From Orbus hercynius (GTDB lineage Bacteria; Pseudomonadota; Gammaproteobacteria; Enterobacterales; Orbaceae), in the NCBI RefSeq assembly GCF_003634275.1, contig NZ_RBWY01000004.1:124001-188000 (forward strand): 64,000 nt of DNA, read 5' to 3'. Both the position numbers and the translations under genes were made by a program. Below are positions 36,824-46,470 of this stretch, piece by piece (position 1 is the stretch's first letter; each line of letters opens with the position of its first letter). The notes under the pieces were generated by a model that did not search any database, was not told the DNA's origin, and worked only from the letters and a program-made list of their open reading frames with translations.

Positions 36824-37825
36824 TTATTCAATATAGTTAGTCAATAAGCTTTCAGCTGTCTCTAATAACATTTTTGCCCCCAAATAGCGGATATTATCGC
36901 TGACGCTCATCAATTGTATTTGCTCTTGATTACCATAACTATGATGAACATTAGCAATCATAATCGCTAATGAATCAGCTTGTTCACTATTAATTACTGT
37001 CACCGGTGTTGGATAATCATGAGATATTACGCGGATACCATATTTATCGAATAACGCCTCATTTTGTTCGATACCTTGCGTAGTGGCTGACATAAATGAG
37101 ATCGATTGAGTTAAACCATAAAAAACAGGAACTAAAACTGAATCAATTGTGATCGATAACTGATAGTTGCCCGTAATACGCTTAATTTGTTCGACGATAA
37201 AACTGTCATCAACCAACATACTTGGTAATACATTGAAAGCTAACTGTTTAGCAAAAAAATCATGCTCGGCCGGTAGTCCATTAAGCAATCTTGCGCTTTG
37301 ACCTGCTAACTCATTGACACCTTGCTTTCCATAAAATGAGGCCGGAATCATGTTAGTTATATGGAGCTGCGTTAGTAGCTCGACATCTGTCAATGCAGCT
37401 AAGCAACGCAATGCTTGACTAACAATAGGATTGGCAATCGATACAATGTTTTCATTACGATAATCACCGAGTATTGAATCATTTAACTGTGGCACTATCA
37501 AGGGAATGGCTTCATCTAATGAAAAAGTGCCAGTTGCATCGAGTACAATGCAACCCGCTTGTGCTGCCGATCGAGCATATTGTTCTGATACAGATTGATT
37601 CGCTACAAAAAAAGCCAAATGGCAATTAGACCAATCCATATTTTTTATATGCTTAATAACAAGATTTTTACCATCAAATCGAACCGCTTCACCTTCACTA
37701 TTATCACTGCCAAGCAAATCAAGCTGCGCAATTGTCAGCGCACTATTAGCTAATAACTCAATAATACTACGCCCAACTTGCCCATTTGCACCAACCACGG
37801 CAATATTCCATGATGCCATATTCAT
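36824..37825 (-). CDS. usg: Usg, catalytically dead aspartate-semialdehyde dehydrogenase homologue
   Basis: Aligns end to end with E. coli Usg: NIAVVGANGQVGRSIIELL (Rossmann loop), GCIVLDATGTFSL, LAGQSARLLNG and VSDNIRYLGAKM. It has the fold of aspartate-semialdehyde dehydrogenase, but the segment where the catalytic cysteine should be reads IANPIVSQAL with no cysteine; E. coli Usg lacks it too. It therefore should not carry out that reaction, and its role is unknown. It precedes truA in the conserved order; pdxB, next to it in E. coli, is absent. Confidence 0.85.
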   Translation of the reverse strand: MNMASWNIAVVGANGQVGRSIIELLANSALTIAQLDLLGSDNSEGEAVRFDGKNLVIKHIKNMDWSNCHLAFFVANQSVSEQYARSAAQAGCIVLDATGTFSLDEAIPLIVPQLNDSILGDYRNENIVSIANPIVSQALRCLAALTDVELLTQLHITNMIPASFYGKQGVNELAGQSARLLNGLPAEHDFFAKQLAFNVLPSMLVDDSFIVEQIKRITGNYQLSITIDSVLVPVFYGLTQSISFMSATTQGIEQNEALFDKYGIRVISHDYPTPVTVINSEQADSLAIMIANVHHSYGNQEQIQLMSVSDNIRYLGAKMLLETAESLLTNYIE

Positions 37826-37972
37826 AACCTATTAAATGAATTAAATTGGTCACGATTATACTGACAATTTAGAACAAGATACAGCAATAATAAAATGGAT
37901 ATGCATTGATTATATCAAGTACGATAAGCTTGATTAGAGACAAGCAATATCTCTAATCAGAAGTATTATCAT

Positions 37973-38293
37973 TTATAACACCAGTTTGCCCGCATTTTGA
38001 TTCATGATCGATGCTCCAATACCTGATACCTCTTTTAATTGCTCGATAGAAATAAAGGGGCCGAATTTTTCTCTGTATTCGACAATCTTTTTTGCTTTGT
38101 TTAAGCCAATTCCTTGTAAATGTTTAGCCATCTCCTCTGCAGAAGCTTGATTAATATTAACCTGTTGTATTACATGGTCTTGCTTATTAACTAATGGCTC
38201 AGGCATACGAGACTCAGCATAAATTGACACTGAGCTCAATAACGAGAAAAAGAATAGCAGGGTAATCATTAAATATTGTTGACGGTTGTTCAT
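37973..38293 (-). CDS. ybaV: ComEA/YbaV helix-hairpin-helix protein
   Basis: Small secreted protein of 106 residues: signal peptide (cleavage after IYA near residue 26) and a C-terminal pair of helix-hairpin-helix motifs (VNINQASAEEMAKHLQGIG, IEQLKEVSGIG) that bind DNA non-specifically. This matches E. coli YbaV and the ComEA family, periplasmic DNA receptors in natural transformation. The position after ppiD equals that of ybaV. Whether it takes part in DNA uptake here cannot be judged from this window. Confidence 0.88.
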   Translation of the reverse strand: MNNRQQYLMITLLFFFSLLSSVSIYAESRMPEPLVNKQDHVIQQVNINQASAEEMAKHLQGIGLNKAKKIVEYREKFGPFISIEQLKEVSGIGASIMNQNAGKLVL

Positions 38294-38376
38294 AGTTTTC
38301 TCCTTAAATATTAAAAAATTTCAATATAACTATGACAGAAAAACCCAATAAACTTTTTTTAATGACACAAATATGT

Positions 38377-38400
38377 TAAAAGCCACGTATGTGGCTTTTA
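38377..38400 (-). terminator. Hairpin after ppiD
   Basis: Perfect stem TAAAAGCCAC/GTGGCTTTTA with loop GTAT, about 37 bases after the ppiD stop on the minus strand. The T-run is only four bases, so termination is probable but not strong. Confidence 0.6.
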
Positions 38401-38436
38401 GATTTTAATTGATAACACAATTTACTGCGATTTTCA

Positions 38437-40260
38437 TCACATATTGACATCAGGCATAATTTCGATTTTAGCATTTGAACGCAGATCCTGAGCTAAATAG
38501 TTGCTGAATAATTGCAATAGCTCTGGTTGTAACTTTTCAGATAAATCTTCAACCTGTTTTGGATACTGCACATCAGTGATAATGAAAAATTGTGCTTGTT
38601 CATCACTAATAATACTTGCACCAAAGGTAGTATCATTAACAGATGGCACGACTGCAAAGACCTCTTGAACCGTTTTAGGATCAATACGCTCATCGGTTAT
38701 ATCTTGAGTTAATGCTATACGCTGAGAAAAAGAGATACCTTTTACAGATCCGGTTTCTTTTAACTGAGCTAATTTTGCTTCCACATCCTTAGCAAATACA
38801 GCTTTTTTCTTTTCTGCTAATAGTTTAGCTTTAATGGTATCTTTTACATCTTCAAATGATGAGATTCCCTCATCTTGATAATCAGTAACCTGAATAATGT
38901 ATGAAGCTTGATATTTTTGTATCGGTATAATAGCTGATATTTTCCCAGTCGGTTTTCCATCTACAATCATTTCATCACTGAACGCCTCATCATGGATTTC
39001 GGGGAAACGACCGATTGAGAAACTCTCTTTTTCATATGTCCAATTAGACGTATATAGCTCTAAACCTGATGCCTCAGCAATGGCTTCCATTGTCGGTAGA
39101 TCGGCAGATTGCTCAAGTTTTTCTTGCTGTGTTTGAAACTGTTTATCTACTTTATCTTTATAAATAATAGATTTAATATCTGCAGCAGCATAATCAAATG
39201 GTAACTTTTTAGCGTTTATAACTTGATCTAAACGGACAATATAGTAAATACCATCTTGTTCAACAGGCTTGGATATCTCGCCGGCTTTTGCTAACTTGGT
39301 ATTGTGTAGCAATTCAGGTAACTTATCATCCATATTCAACCAACCGATTTTATCCATTGGTATAGCTAAACGGTCTTTAGTGCTCTGTTGTTTAAGTGTG
39401 TTATATTCTTGCTGAGCTGATGGCAAAGAGTCAAATGATAAAAAGCTATAGAAACGTTTTTCAGGAGAAAAACTACCTGGTTTATTTTGATCGTAATGTT
39501 GCTGAATTTCTTCTCGTGTCACTTGAGTATCAGTTTCTATTGCCGGCAAGAAATTAGTAATATATTTCATTTTAAGCCGTTTTTTATGAAAAAACTCTTG
39601 CTGATTCTTGTCATAATAATTTTTCATTTCATCATCACTGACAGTGAACTCATCATTATCAATATTGGCTATCGAATAATTAGTCAAATAAACATTTCTG
39701 ACTTGATTCTCCAAAATAGAGATATCTGAATCGGTTGGTAAAACGAAATTAGACAATAATAGTGCATCCATTACTTGTTTTTGCAAAATTGAAGAACGCA
39801 AACTATTTGCATAAGCATCAGGGGTGTAATGGTTGGCAGCTAATAGCTCTAAATATAGTTGGTTATTAAAACGACCATTTTTAAAGAAAACAGGTTGCTG
39901 GCGAATAATATTTTTTACTTGTTGATCACTAATTTTAGTGCCTAAAGACTCAGCCAATTGATAAGACAAAAAATTATCGATTTGACCCGCTAACACCGAG
40001 CTTCGCAGCATTTTAATAAATGCATCATCGCCCATGACCGTTCCTGCATTTCTTTCTGCAGCTTGGGCCTCGGCTTCAAAAGCACTACGACTTAGCCCTT
40101 CACCATTTACTTTAGCAATATAGATTCTAGCATCATCCGCATGACTTGAACCTAATCCTAAAAAACCACTAAATCCTGTGAAAATAAATGCTAAAATAAT
40201 GATACTAAAAATTATTTTTACAATAACACTATTAGCTGCGGTCCGAATTTTTTCCATCAT
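38437..40260 (-). CDS. ppiD: Periplasmic chaperone PpiD
   Basis: Membrane-anchored chaperone at the SecYEG exit. N-terminal transmembrane helix (MMEKIRTAANSVIVKIIFSI onward), SurA-like helical domain, parvulin-like domain and long C-terminal region; 607 residues from the ATG at 40260, which lies behind GGAG and aligns with E. coli MMDSLRTAANS. A longer frame to 40308 is unlikely. The parvulin domain is shortened by about ten residues around KDRLAIPMDKIGWL, so isomerase activity is doubtful, as also reported for E. coli PpiD. Confidence 0.92.
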   Translation of the reverse strand: MMEKIRTAANSVIVKIIFSIIILAFIFTGFSGFLGLGSSHADDARIYIAKVNGEGLSRSAFEAEAQAAERNAGTVMGDDAFIKMLRSSVLAGQIDNFLSYQLAESLGTKISDQQVKNIIRQQPVFFKNGRFNNQLYLELLAANHYTPDAYANSLRSSILQKQVMDALLLSNFVLPTDSDISILENQVRNVYLTNYSIANIDNDEFTVSDDEMKNYYDKNQQEFFHKKRLKMKYITNFLPAIETDTQVTREEIQQHYDQNKPGSFSPEKRFYSFLSFDSLPSAQQEYNTLKQQSTKDRLAIPMDKIGWLNMDDKLPELLHNTKLAKAGEISKPVEQDGIYYIVRLDQVINAKKLPFDYAAADIKSIIYKDKVDKQFQTQQEKLEQSADLPTMEAIAEASGLELYTSNWTYEKESFSIGRFPEIHDEAFSDEMIVDGKPTGKISAIIPIQKYQASYIIQVTDYQDEGISSFEDVKDTIKAKLLAEKKKAVFAKDVEAKLAQLKETGSVKGISFSQRIALTQDITDERIDPKTVQEVFAVVPSVNDTTFGASIISDEQAQFFIITDVQYPKQVEDLSEKLQPELLQLFSNYLAQDLRSNAKIEIMPDVNM

Positions 40261-40308
40261 ATTGTATTTTTCTCCATTGAATAACCTATCTTGGTAAAGT
40301 TTATTCAC

Positions 40309-40442
40309 TGAAATAAGTATTAATTTTCATCCAATTTTAATTGGCGCAAGTATACCATATTTGTCAATATTCGCTATGGTATAAATGTTAATAAAAAAGC
40401 TGGCATAATGCCAGCTGTATAATCCCATATGTTAAATATCGC
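40309..40442. other. lon-ppiD intergenic region without hupB
   Basis: In E. coli hupB lies between lon and ppiD; here there are only 182 bases to the PpiD start. The gap holds the lon terminator and an inverted repeat TATACCATA/TATGGTATA (40351-40359/40375-40383) that may be a regulator site for ppiD. No HU-like reading frame is present. Confidence 0.6.
40393..40416 (-). terminator. Intrinsic terminator of lon
   Basis: On the minus strand AGCTGGCA-TTA-TGCCAGCT followed by TTTTTT, about 27 bases after the lon stop. Confidence 0.92.
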
Positions 40443-42863
40443 TTAGTTCATTGAGCCAGGTACAGCCTCGATATTTTTACTTTTCTTTATTGCTCGTTTT
40501 ATTGGATTTTTCGCCAATTTTATCGGTTCCATCCCAAACGGATTATTGGCTAATGCCAGAGTTAACACATCATCGATCCATTTTACTGGGTGAATATCAA
40601 GCTCAGCTTTGACATTGTCAGGAATTTCTTCAAGATCTTTCGCGTTTTCAATCGGAATGATCACTGTCTTAATCCCACCGCGATGAGCTGCTAACAATTT
40701 TTCTTTTAATCCACCAATTGGTAATACTTCTCCACGCAGTGTAATCTCACCCGTCATTGCGACATCAGCTTTAACAGGATTACCCGTCAATGTTGAAATC
40801 AAGGATGTGCACATAGCAATACCCGCACTAGGGCCATCTTTAGGTGTCGCTCCATCTGGCACATGAACATGGATATCTCGTTTTTCATAAAAATCAGTAT
40901 TTATACCCAATTTTTCGGCTCTTGAACGAACAACAGTTAGCGCAGTTTGAATAGATTCTTGCATAACTTCACCTAATGAGCCGGTATCGGTTAGTTTGCC
41001 TTTACCAGGCACACTAACCGACTCAATAGTTAATAAATCACCACCGACTTCAGTCCACGCAAGGCCATTAACTTGACCAATTCTATTTTCATCCTCAATT
41101 TTACCGTAATCAAAGCGCTGTACACCTAAGAATTCATGCAAGTTCTGTTGAGTGACCGTCATATGTTTCATTTTTTTATTTAGCGCAAGTTGCTTAACAA
41201 CTTTACGACAAATTTTGGCAATCTCTCTCTCTAAGCTACGAACACCAGCTTCACGGGTATAGTAACGAATGATCCCCATGATGGCTGAATCATCGATCTC
41301 AATCTCATTAGCTTTAAGTCCACTATTATTGATTTGCTTTTGTAATAAATGTTGTTTAGCAATATTGAGTTTTTCATCTTCGGTATAACCCGATAAACGA
41401 ATAACCTCCATCCTATCTAATAATGGTGCTGGAATATTCATTGAGTTTGCTGTTGCAACAAACATGACATCAGATAAATCATAGTCAACTTCTAAATAAT
41501 GATCATTAAATGCGCCATTTTGCTCTGGATCAAGCACCTCTAACAGCGCAGATGCAGGATCACCACGCATATCTGCGGACATTTTATCAATTTCATCGAG
41601 TAGAAAGAGCGGATTTTTTACACCCACTTTAGCCATACGCTGAATTAATTTACCTGGCATTGATCCAATATAAGTACGGCGATGTCCCCGGATCTCAGCT
41701 TCATCACGTACCCCCCCTAAGGCCATTCGAACATATTCTCGACCAGTCGCTTTTGCAATCGATTGACCTAATGAGGTTTTACCAACACCTGGTGGACCGA
41801 CTAAACAAAGGATAGGCCCTTTAATCTTATTGACTCTGCCTTGCACAGCTAAATATTCCAAAATACGATCTTTAACTCTTTCAAGTCCATAATGATCATG
41901 ATCTAATACTTTTTGTGCTTCTTTAATGCCTTTTTTGACTTTACTTTTTTTCGCCCATGGCACTTGAAGCATCCAATCAATATAACCCCTCACCACGGTT
42001 GCTTCTGCTGACATTGCGGGCATCATTTTGAGTTTATTAAGCTCTGACATCACTTTATCTGCCACGTCTTTTGGCATTTTCGATTTTTCAATCTTATCTT
42101 TTAACTCTTCATACTCATCCGGCTTATTCTCAATATCACCTAATTCCTTATGAATCGCTTTAATCTGTTCATTGAGGTAATATTCTTTTTGCGCTTTTTC
42201 CATCTGTTGTTTTACACGTTGACGAATGTTCTTTTCAACTTGTAATAAATCAATTTCTGACTCCATCATGGCAATCAAAGCTTCAAAACGTTTTTCCAAA
42301 TCTAAGCAGGCAAGAATGTCCTGTTTTTGTTCGACTTTAATAAATAAGGTTGCAACAATTGAATCGGCTAATTGCGCAGGTTCTTTAATTAGTCTGATCG
42401 AATCGACGACTTCTTGTGTAATTTTTTTATTTAATTTGGCATATTCTTCAAAATTAGACAAAGTAACTCGAAGAAGTGCTTCATTTGCTAAATCGGTATT
42501 AGATTCATTAGCTAACTGAATATTACCGGTAAAAAAGTTTTCAGTCTCTTGTTCAAGCAAATTCACCAATTTTGCCCGAGCAACACCTTCAACTAAAACT
42601 TTAATTGTTCCATCGGGTAATTTTAGCAACTGTAGGATATTCGCAATTGTCCCAACGGCAAAGAGATCTTTCTCTTGCGGATCATCTAAGCTCGCATCTT
42701 TTTGCGTCACTAAAAAAACCTGTTTATTCATTTCCATTGCTTTTTCTAAACAACGAATAGACTTATCTCGTCCAACAAATAACGGAATAACCATGTGAGG
42801 AAAAACCACCACATCACGTAGAGGTAAAACTGGCATCACCTGTTTTAATTGTTTTGTTCTCAT
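40443..42863 (-). CDS. lon: ATP-dependent protease Lon
   Basis: Cytoplasmic AAA+ protease for damaged and regulatory proteins. It has an N-terminal substrate domain (PVLPLRDVVVFPHMVIPLFVGR), a Walker A GPPGVGKTSLGQSIA near residue 355, Walker B LFLLDEIDKM, and the Ser-Lys dyad in KDGPSAGIAMC and LKEKLLAAHRGG. The 806 residues are slightly longer than E. coli (784) because of a basic C-terminal tail. It follows clpX with its own upstream region that holds a heat-shock-like promoter. Confidence 0.97.
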   Translation of the reverse strand: MRTKQLKQVMPVLPLRDVVVFPHMVIPLFVGRDKSIRCLEKAMEMNKQVFLVTQKDASLDDPQEKDLFAVGTIANILQLLKLPDGTIKVLVEGVARAKLVNLLEQETENFFTGNIQLANESNTDLANEALLRVTLSNFEEYAKLNKKITQEVVDSIRLIKEPAQLADSIVATLFIKVEQKQDILACLDLEKRFEALIAMMESEIDLLQVEKNIRQRVKQQMEKAQKEYYLNEQIKAIHKELGDIENKPDEYEELKDKIEKSKMPKDVADKVMSELNKLKMMPAMSAEATVVRGYIDWMLQVPWAKKSKVKKGIKEAQKVLDHDHYGLERVKDRILEYLAVQGRVNKIKGPILCLVGPPGVGKTSLGQSIAKATGREYVRMALGGVRDEAEIRGHRRTYIGSMPGKLIQRMAKVGVKNPLFLLDEIDKMSADMRGDPASALLEVLDPEQNGAFNDHYLEVDYDLSDVMFVATANSMNIPAPLLDRMEVIRLSGYTEDEKLNIAKQHLLQKQINNSGLKANEIEIDDSAIMGIIRYYTREAGVRSLEREIAKICRKVVKQLALNKKMKHMTVTQQNLHEFLGVQRFDYGKIEDENRIGQVNGLAWTEVGGDLLTIESVSVPGKGKLTDTGSLGEVMQESIQTALTVVRSRAEKLGINTDFYEKRDIHVHVPDGATPKDGPSAGIAMCTSLISTLTGNPVKADVAMTGEITLRGEVLPIGGLKEKLLAAHRGGIKTVIIPIENAKDLEEIPDNVKAELDIHPVKWIDDVLTLALANNPFGMEPIKLAKNPIKRAIKKSKNIEAVPGSMN

Positions 42864-42900
42864 ATAACTCTCTCTAACAGTATCAATTCCATATTAGGAC

Positions 42901-42929
42901 TATATAAGGGCAAATAATCAATATTCAAG
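42901..42929 (-). promoter_or_regulatory. Heat-shock (sigma-32) promoter candidate for lon
   Basis: On the minus strand CTTGAAT (42929-42923), then about 12 bases, then GCCCTTATATA, close to the sigma-32 pattern CTTGAA and CCCCATATA and to the E. coli lon promoter. It ends about 38 bases before the lon ATG. Spacing is slightly short. Confidence 0.5.
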
Positions 42930-42994
42930 CCTAGTAATTGCGATACTATATTAATATATTTGAAATTGAGACAAAATTATTTTGCCGATTGATA

Positions 42995-43025
42995 ACCTGC
43001 ATTTTGTAACAACCAAAATGCAGGT
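42995..43025 (-). other. 12-bp hairpin between clpX and lon
   Basis: ACCTGCATTTTG and its exact complement around a 7-base loop, 7 bases after the clpX stop. No T-run follows on the minus strand, so it is likely to stabilise the clpX 3' end or weaken read-through rather than terminate fully. Confidence 0.6.
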
Positions 43026-43031
43026 ATAGAA

Positions 43032-44279
43032 CTATTTCTGATAGATAATTTGAGGCGGGATTTGTTGGTCAATAGTTTCGCCACTGACAATAACTTTATT
43101 AACGTTGGACAATGATGGTAAATCATACATCACATCTAATAAAATACCTTCAACAATTGAACGTAAGCCTCTTGCTCCCGTTTTACGTTTCATCGCTTTA
43201 GCCGCAATTGCCTCTAATGCATCAACAGTAAATTCCAACTCAACGTTTTCTAACTCAAACAGTGCTTTATACTGCTTAGTTAATGCATTTTTAGGCTCAG
43301 TTAAAATTTGGATCAAAGCCGTTTTATCCAGCTCAGTCAGTGATGCAATAACCGGTAGTCGGCCGATAAACTCAGGAATTAAACCAAACTTAATGAGATC
43401 TTCAGGCTCAATTTGAGCTAATAACTGTGATTCTGTCGCTTTGTGCTTATCCGCTTTAACTTCAGCACCAAAACCAATGCCTGTATTGACGGATAGACGA
43501 TTAGCGACCACTTTATCAAGTCCAGCAAATGCACCACCACAAATAAATAAAATTTTAGACGTATCAACTTGCAAGAATTCTTGCTGTGGATGCTTACGTC
43601 CCCCTTTAGGTGGCACAGAAGCAACCGTCCCTTCGATAATTTTAAGCAAAGCTTGTTGCACACCTTCACCCGATACATCTCGTGTGATTGAAGGATTATC
43701 AGACTTGCGTGAAATTTTATCGATCTCATCAACATAAATAATACCGCGTTGAGCTTTTTCAACATTATATTCGCAGCTTTGTAATAATTTTTGAATAATA
43801 TTTTCAACATCTTCGCCGACGTAACCGGCTTCGGTTAAGGTCGTCGCATCAGCCATCGCAAACGGCACATCAAGAAAACGAGCCAATGTTTCAGCGAGCA
43901 ATGTTTTACCACTACCCGTTGGGCCTATCAGTAAAATATTACTTTTACCCAACTCAACACCGTCTTTATCTTTTGGCACACGCAGCCGTTTATAATGATT
44001 ATAAACCGCAACCGATAGGACTTTTTTTGCTTGCTCTTGACCAATCACATACTCATCTAAATGTGCTCTAATTTCATGCGGAGTCGGTAGCGGTTTTAAT
44101 GAATCTTCATCTTGGTGAGCAAAATCCGAACTATCACTTTTTAACATTTCATTTAAAGAATGAATACACTCATCACAAATATAAATTGATGATGAACATT
44201 CAATTAGTCTTTTGGTCTCATGCTGACTTCTACCGCAAAATGTGCAGTACAGTAACTTACCTGATGTCTCTTTATTCAC
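43032..44279 (-). CDS. clpX: ClpX, unfoldase subunit of ClpXP
   Basis: AAA+ unfoldase that recognises SsrA and other tags and feeds ClpP. It has an N-terminal zinc domain (CTFCGRSQ...CDEC), Walker [16 protein letters not shown], Walker [11 protein letters not shown], and a loop for ClpP binding in the IGFGAEV segment. The start looks like GTG at 44279, 7 bases behind AGGT, giving 415 residues; a GTG three codons upstream is also in frame. It follows clpP by 73 bases. Confidence 0.96.
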   Translation of the reverse strand: MNKETSGKLLYCTFCGRSQHETKRLIECSSSIYICDECIHSLNEMLKSDSSDFAHQDEDSLKPLPTPHEIRAHLDEYVIGQEQAKKVLSVAVYNHYKRLRVPKDKDGVELGKSNILLIGPTGSGKTLLAETLARFLDVPFAMADATTLTEAGYVGEDVENIIQKLLQSCEYNVEKAQRGIIYVDEIDKISRKSDNPSITRDVSGEGVQQALLKIIEGTVASVPPKGGRKHPQQEFLQVDTSKILFICGGAFAGLDKVVANRLSVNTGIGFGAEVKADKHKATESQLLAQIEPEDLIKFGLIPEFIGRLPVIASLTELDKTALIQILTEPKNALTKQYKALFELENVELEFTVDALEAIAAKAMKRKTGARGLRSIVEGILLDVMYDLPSLSNVNKVIVSGETIDQQIPPQIIYQK

Positions 44280-44352
44280 TAAAATCACCTGCTATTACAA
44301 TATACTTTGACAGGGCAGCTATCAAATACACTACCCAATACGTAATGATAAT

Positions 44353-44958
44353 TTATGCTCTTTTATCAAAGATCGCATCCACCAAACCATAATCAACAGC
44401 TTGCTGGGCTGACATAAAGTTATCACGATCAGTATCTTTTTCAATCACATCTAAGGTTTGACCTGTATGCAACGCCATTAATTCATTCATTCTATTTTTA
44501 ACTTTTAACACTTCTTTGGCATGAATTTGAATATCTGATGCTTGACCTTGAAAACCACCTAATGGTTGGTGGATCATAACTCTAGCATTAGGTAAACAGT
44601 AACGTTTACCTTTTGCGCCAGCGGTCAATAAAAATGCGCCCATTGAACATGCTTGCCCTAAACAAATCGTACTCACATCAGGTTTAATAAACTGCATAGT
44701 ATCGTAAATAGACATCCCTGATGTAATAACTCCACCAGGAGAATTAATATAAAGATAAATATCTTTTTCTGGATTTTCAGCTTCTAAAAATAACAGTTGG
44801 GCAACAATCAAATTAGCCATATGATCTTCAACTTGCCCAGTCATAAAAATAATACGTTCTTTTAATAATCTTGAGTAAATGTCATATGCCCGTTCGCCAC
44901 GAGAGCTTTGCTCAACAACCATTGGGACAACATTCATACTTTCACTTTTATAAGACAT
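44353..44958 (-). CDS. clpP: ClpP protease subunit
   Basis: Serine peptidase that forms the tetradecameric chamber. The triad lies in [11 protein letters not shown] (Ser), [10 protein letters not shown] (His) and DTDRDNF (Asp). The 201 residues compare with 207 in E. coli, and a short N-terminal propeptide is likely. It is preceded by tig and followed by clpX, the standard order. Confidence 0.97.
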   Translation of the reverse strand: MSYKSESMNVVPMVVEQSSRGERAYDIYSRLLKERIIFMTGQVEDHMANLIVAQLLFLEAENPEKDIYLYINSPGGVITSGMSIYDTMQFIKPDVSTICLGQACSMGAFLLTAGAKGKRYCLPNARVMIHQPLGGFQGQASDIQIHAKEVLKVKNRMNELMALHTGQTLDVIEKDTDRDNFMSAQQAVDYGLVDAIFDKRA

Positions 44959-44982
44959 TGTCTCTCCTAACTAAATAAAACA

Positions 44983-45013
44983 GCCCAAAAAAGAGTACTC
45001 TTATTTTGGGCTA
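44983..45013 (-). terminator. Long hairpin between tig and clpP
   Basis: AGCCCAAAA pairs with TTTTGGGCT, with an inner AGAGTACTCT palindrome extending the stem almost to its tip. It lies 28 bases after the tig stop. It may partly terminate tig transcription before clpP; the tail after it is not a clean T-run. Confidence 0.5.
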
Positions 45014-45040
45014 TAACTTGATTGAAAAATCAACTCACAC

Positions 45041-46342
45041 TTATGCTGGTTGTTGATTCATTAATTCCGAGAATGAGTATGATTTATCAGTCACTTTCGC
45101 TTTTTCAAGTAAAAGATCGACGATTTGATCTTCTAGTGCAACAGATTTTAAATTGTCTAATGCTTTTTTATCTTGACTATAATAAGCGATGACTTCTTTT
45201 GGATCTTCATATGCTGTTGCAATTTCATCAATTAATGATTTTACGCGGGCTTCATCGGCAGTCAATTTATTGCTTTCAATCATTTCACCAAATAAAAGGC
45301 CAATTGTAACACGTCTTTTCGCTTCTTCTTCAAATAACTCTTTTGGCAATTCGATTGGCTGTTTGCTATTATTACCGAAACGAGACATAGCTTGTTGACG
45401 TAACACATCAATTTCACGTTCTATAAGGGAAGATGGCACATCAATTTCATTATATTTCACTAATCCATCAATAATTTGTGCTTTAGTTTTATTACGAACG
45501 GTTGCTTTTAGCTCTCTTTGCATATTTTTGCGCACTTCAGCTTTTAAACCGTCAAGCGTACCATCTGCAATACCGAAACGTTTAATAACATCACTTGTTA
45601 ATTCTGGAAGCTCAAGCTCTTCTACTTTTTTCAAAGTTGAAACAAATTTAGCCGCTTTGCCTTTTAAATTTTCAGCATGATAATCTTCTGGGAATGTCAC
45701 ATCGATATCAAAATTATCACCTGCTTTATGACCTAAGATAGCCGTTTCAAAACCAGGAATCATTCTACCTTGACCAAGTACTAAGGCAAAATCCGTCGCT
45801 TTTCCACCTTCAAACTCTTCACCGTCAACAGTGCCGACAAAATCAAGAACAACGCGCATTTGATCTTGTGCATCTTTAGTTACTTCTTTCCAAACGCCTT
45901 GTTGCTTACGTAATGTTTCAATCATCACGTCAATATCCTCGTCGTTAACATCTGCAACCGGCTTTTCAACTTCGATTTTATCAAGATCTTTAATTTCGAT
46001 TTGAGGATACACTTCGAATTCAACAGTGAATGGATAATCTTCACCTTGCTTATATTCAGACGGAATATAAGTTGGTGCACCAGCTGGATTAATTTTTTCT
46101 TGAATAATCGCTTCAATAAAATTACGTTGCATTAATTCGCTTAATGCATCTTGTAAAATTGTTGCACCATAACGTTGTTCAACCACTTTTAATGGTACTT
46201 TTCCTTTACGAAATCCATCAATACGGACTTTTTTTGCTGTACTAAACAGTTCTTTATCAAACGCTTTTTTTATATCTTCTGATGGAATAGTGATCGTTAA
46301 ACGGCGCCCTAGTCCTTGTGTTGTTTCTAGCGAAACTTGCAT
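45041..46342 (-). CDS. tig: Trigger factor
   Basis: Ribosome-bound chaperone and prolyl isomerase for nascent chains. It has the ribosome-binding signature [12 protein letters not shown] near residue 45, an FKBP-type domain at about 150-250 ([30 protein letters not shown]), and a C-terminal arm domain. The ATG at 46342 follows GAGG and gives 433 residues against 432 in E. coli; the frame open to 46363 is unlikely. It heads the tig-clpP-clpX cluster. Confidence 0.97.
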   Translation of the reverse strand: MQVSLETTQGLGRRLTITIPSEDIKKAFDKELFSTAKKVRIDGFRKGKVPLKVVEQRYGATILQDALSELMQRNFIEAIIQEKINPAGAPTYIPSEYKQGEDYPFTVEFEVYPQIEIKDLDKIEVEKPVADVNDEDIDVMIETLRKQQGVWKEVTKDAQDQMRVVLDFVGTVDGEEFEGGKATDFALVLGQGRMIPGFETAILGHKAGDNFDIDVTFPEDYHAENLKGKAAKFVSTLKKVEELELPELTSDVIKRFGIADGTLDGLKAEVRKNMQRELKATVRNKTKAQIIDGLVKYNEIDVPSSLIEREIDVLRQQAMSRFGNNSKQPIELPKELFEEEAKRRVTIGLLFGEMIESNKLTADEARVKSLIDEIATAYEDPKEVIAYYSQDKKALDNLKSVALEDQIVDLLLEKAKVTDKSYSFSELMNQQPA

Positions 46343-46441
46343 CTTTAAATACCTCAGAATCATGAATTAACTTGTACTTGTGTGAAATTTTAAGTTATTT
46401 TCCGATCATCAAGCACAATAAAGTTTATAAAATAGCCGTGT

Positions 46442-46470
46442 ATTATACAGGCCGATATATCTTACGTCGA
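46442..46470 (-). promoter_or_regulatory. tig promoter overlapping the lpxD 3' end
   Basis: On the minus strand TCGACG (46470-46465), 17 bases and a perfect TATAAT (46447-46442). The -35 lies in the last codons of lpxD. Confidence 0.65.

Noticed and set aside
36824-37825. Aspartate-semialdehyde dehydrogenase (asd)
   Set aside because: The catalytic cysteine is absent and the protein aligns better with Usg, next to truA as in E. coli.
43441-43737. A 98-codon frame opposite clpX
   Set aside because: Antisense shadow of a highly conserved gene; no family resemblance.
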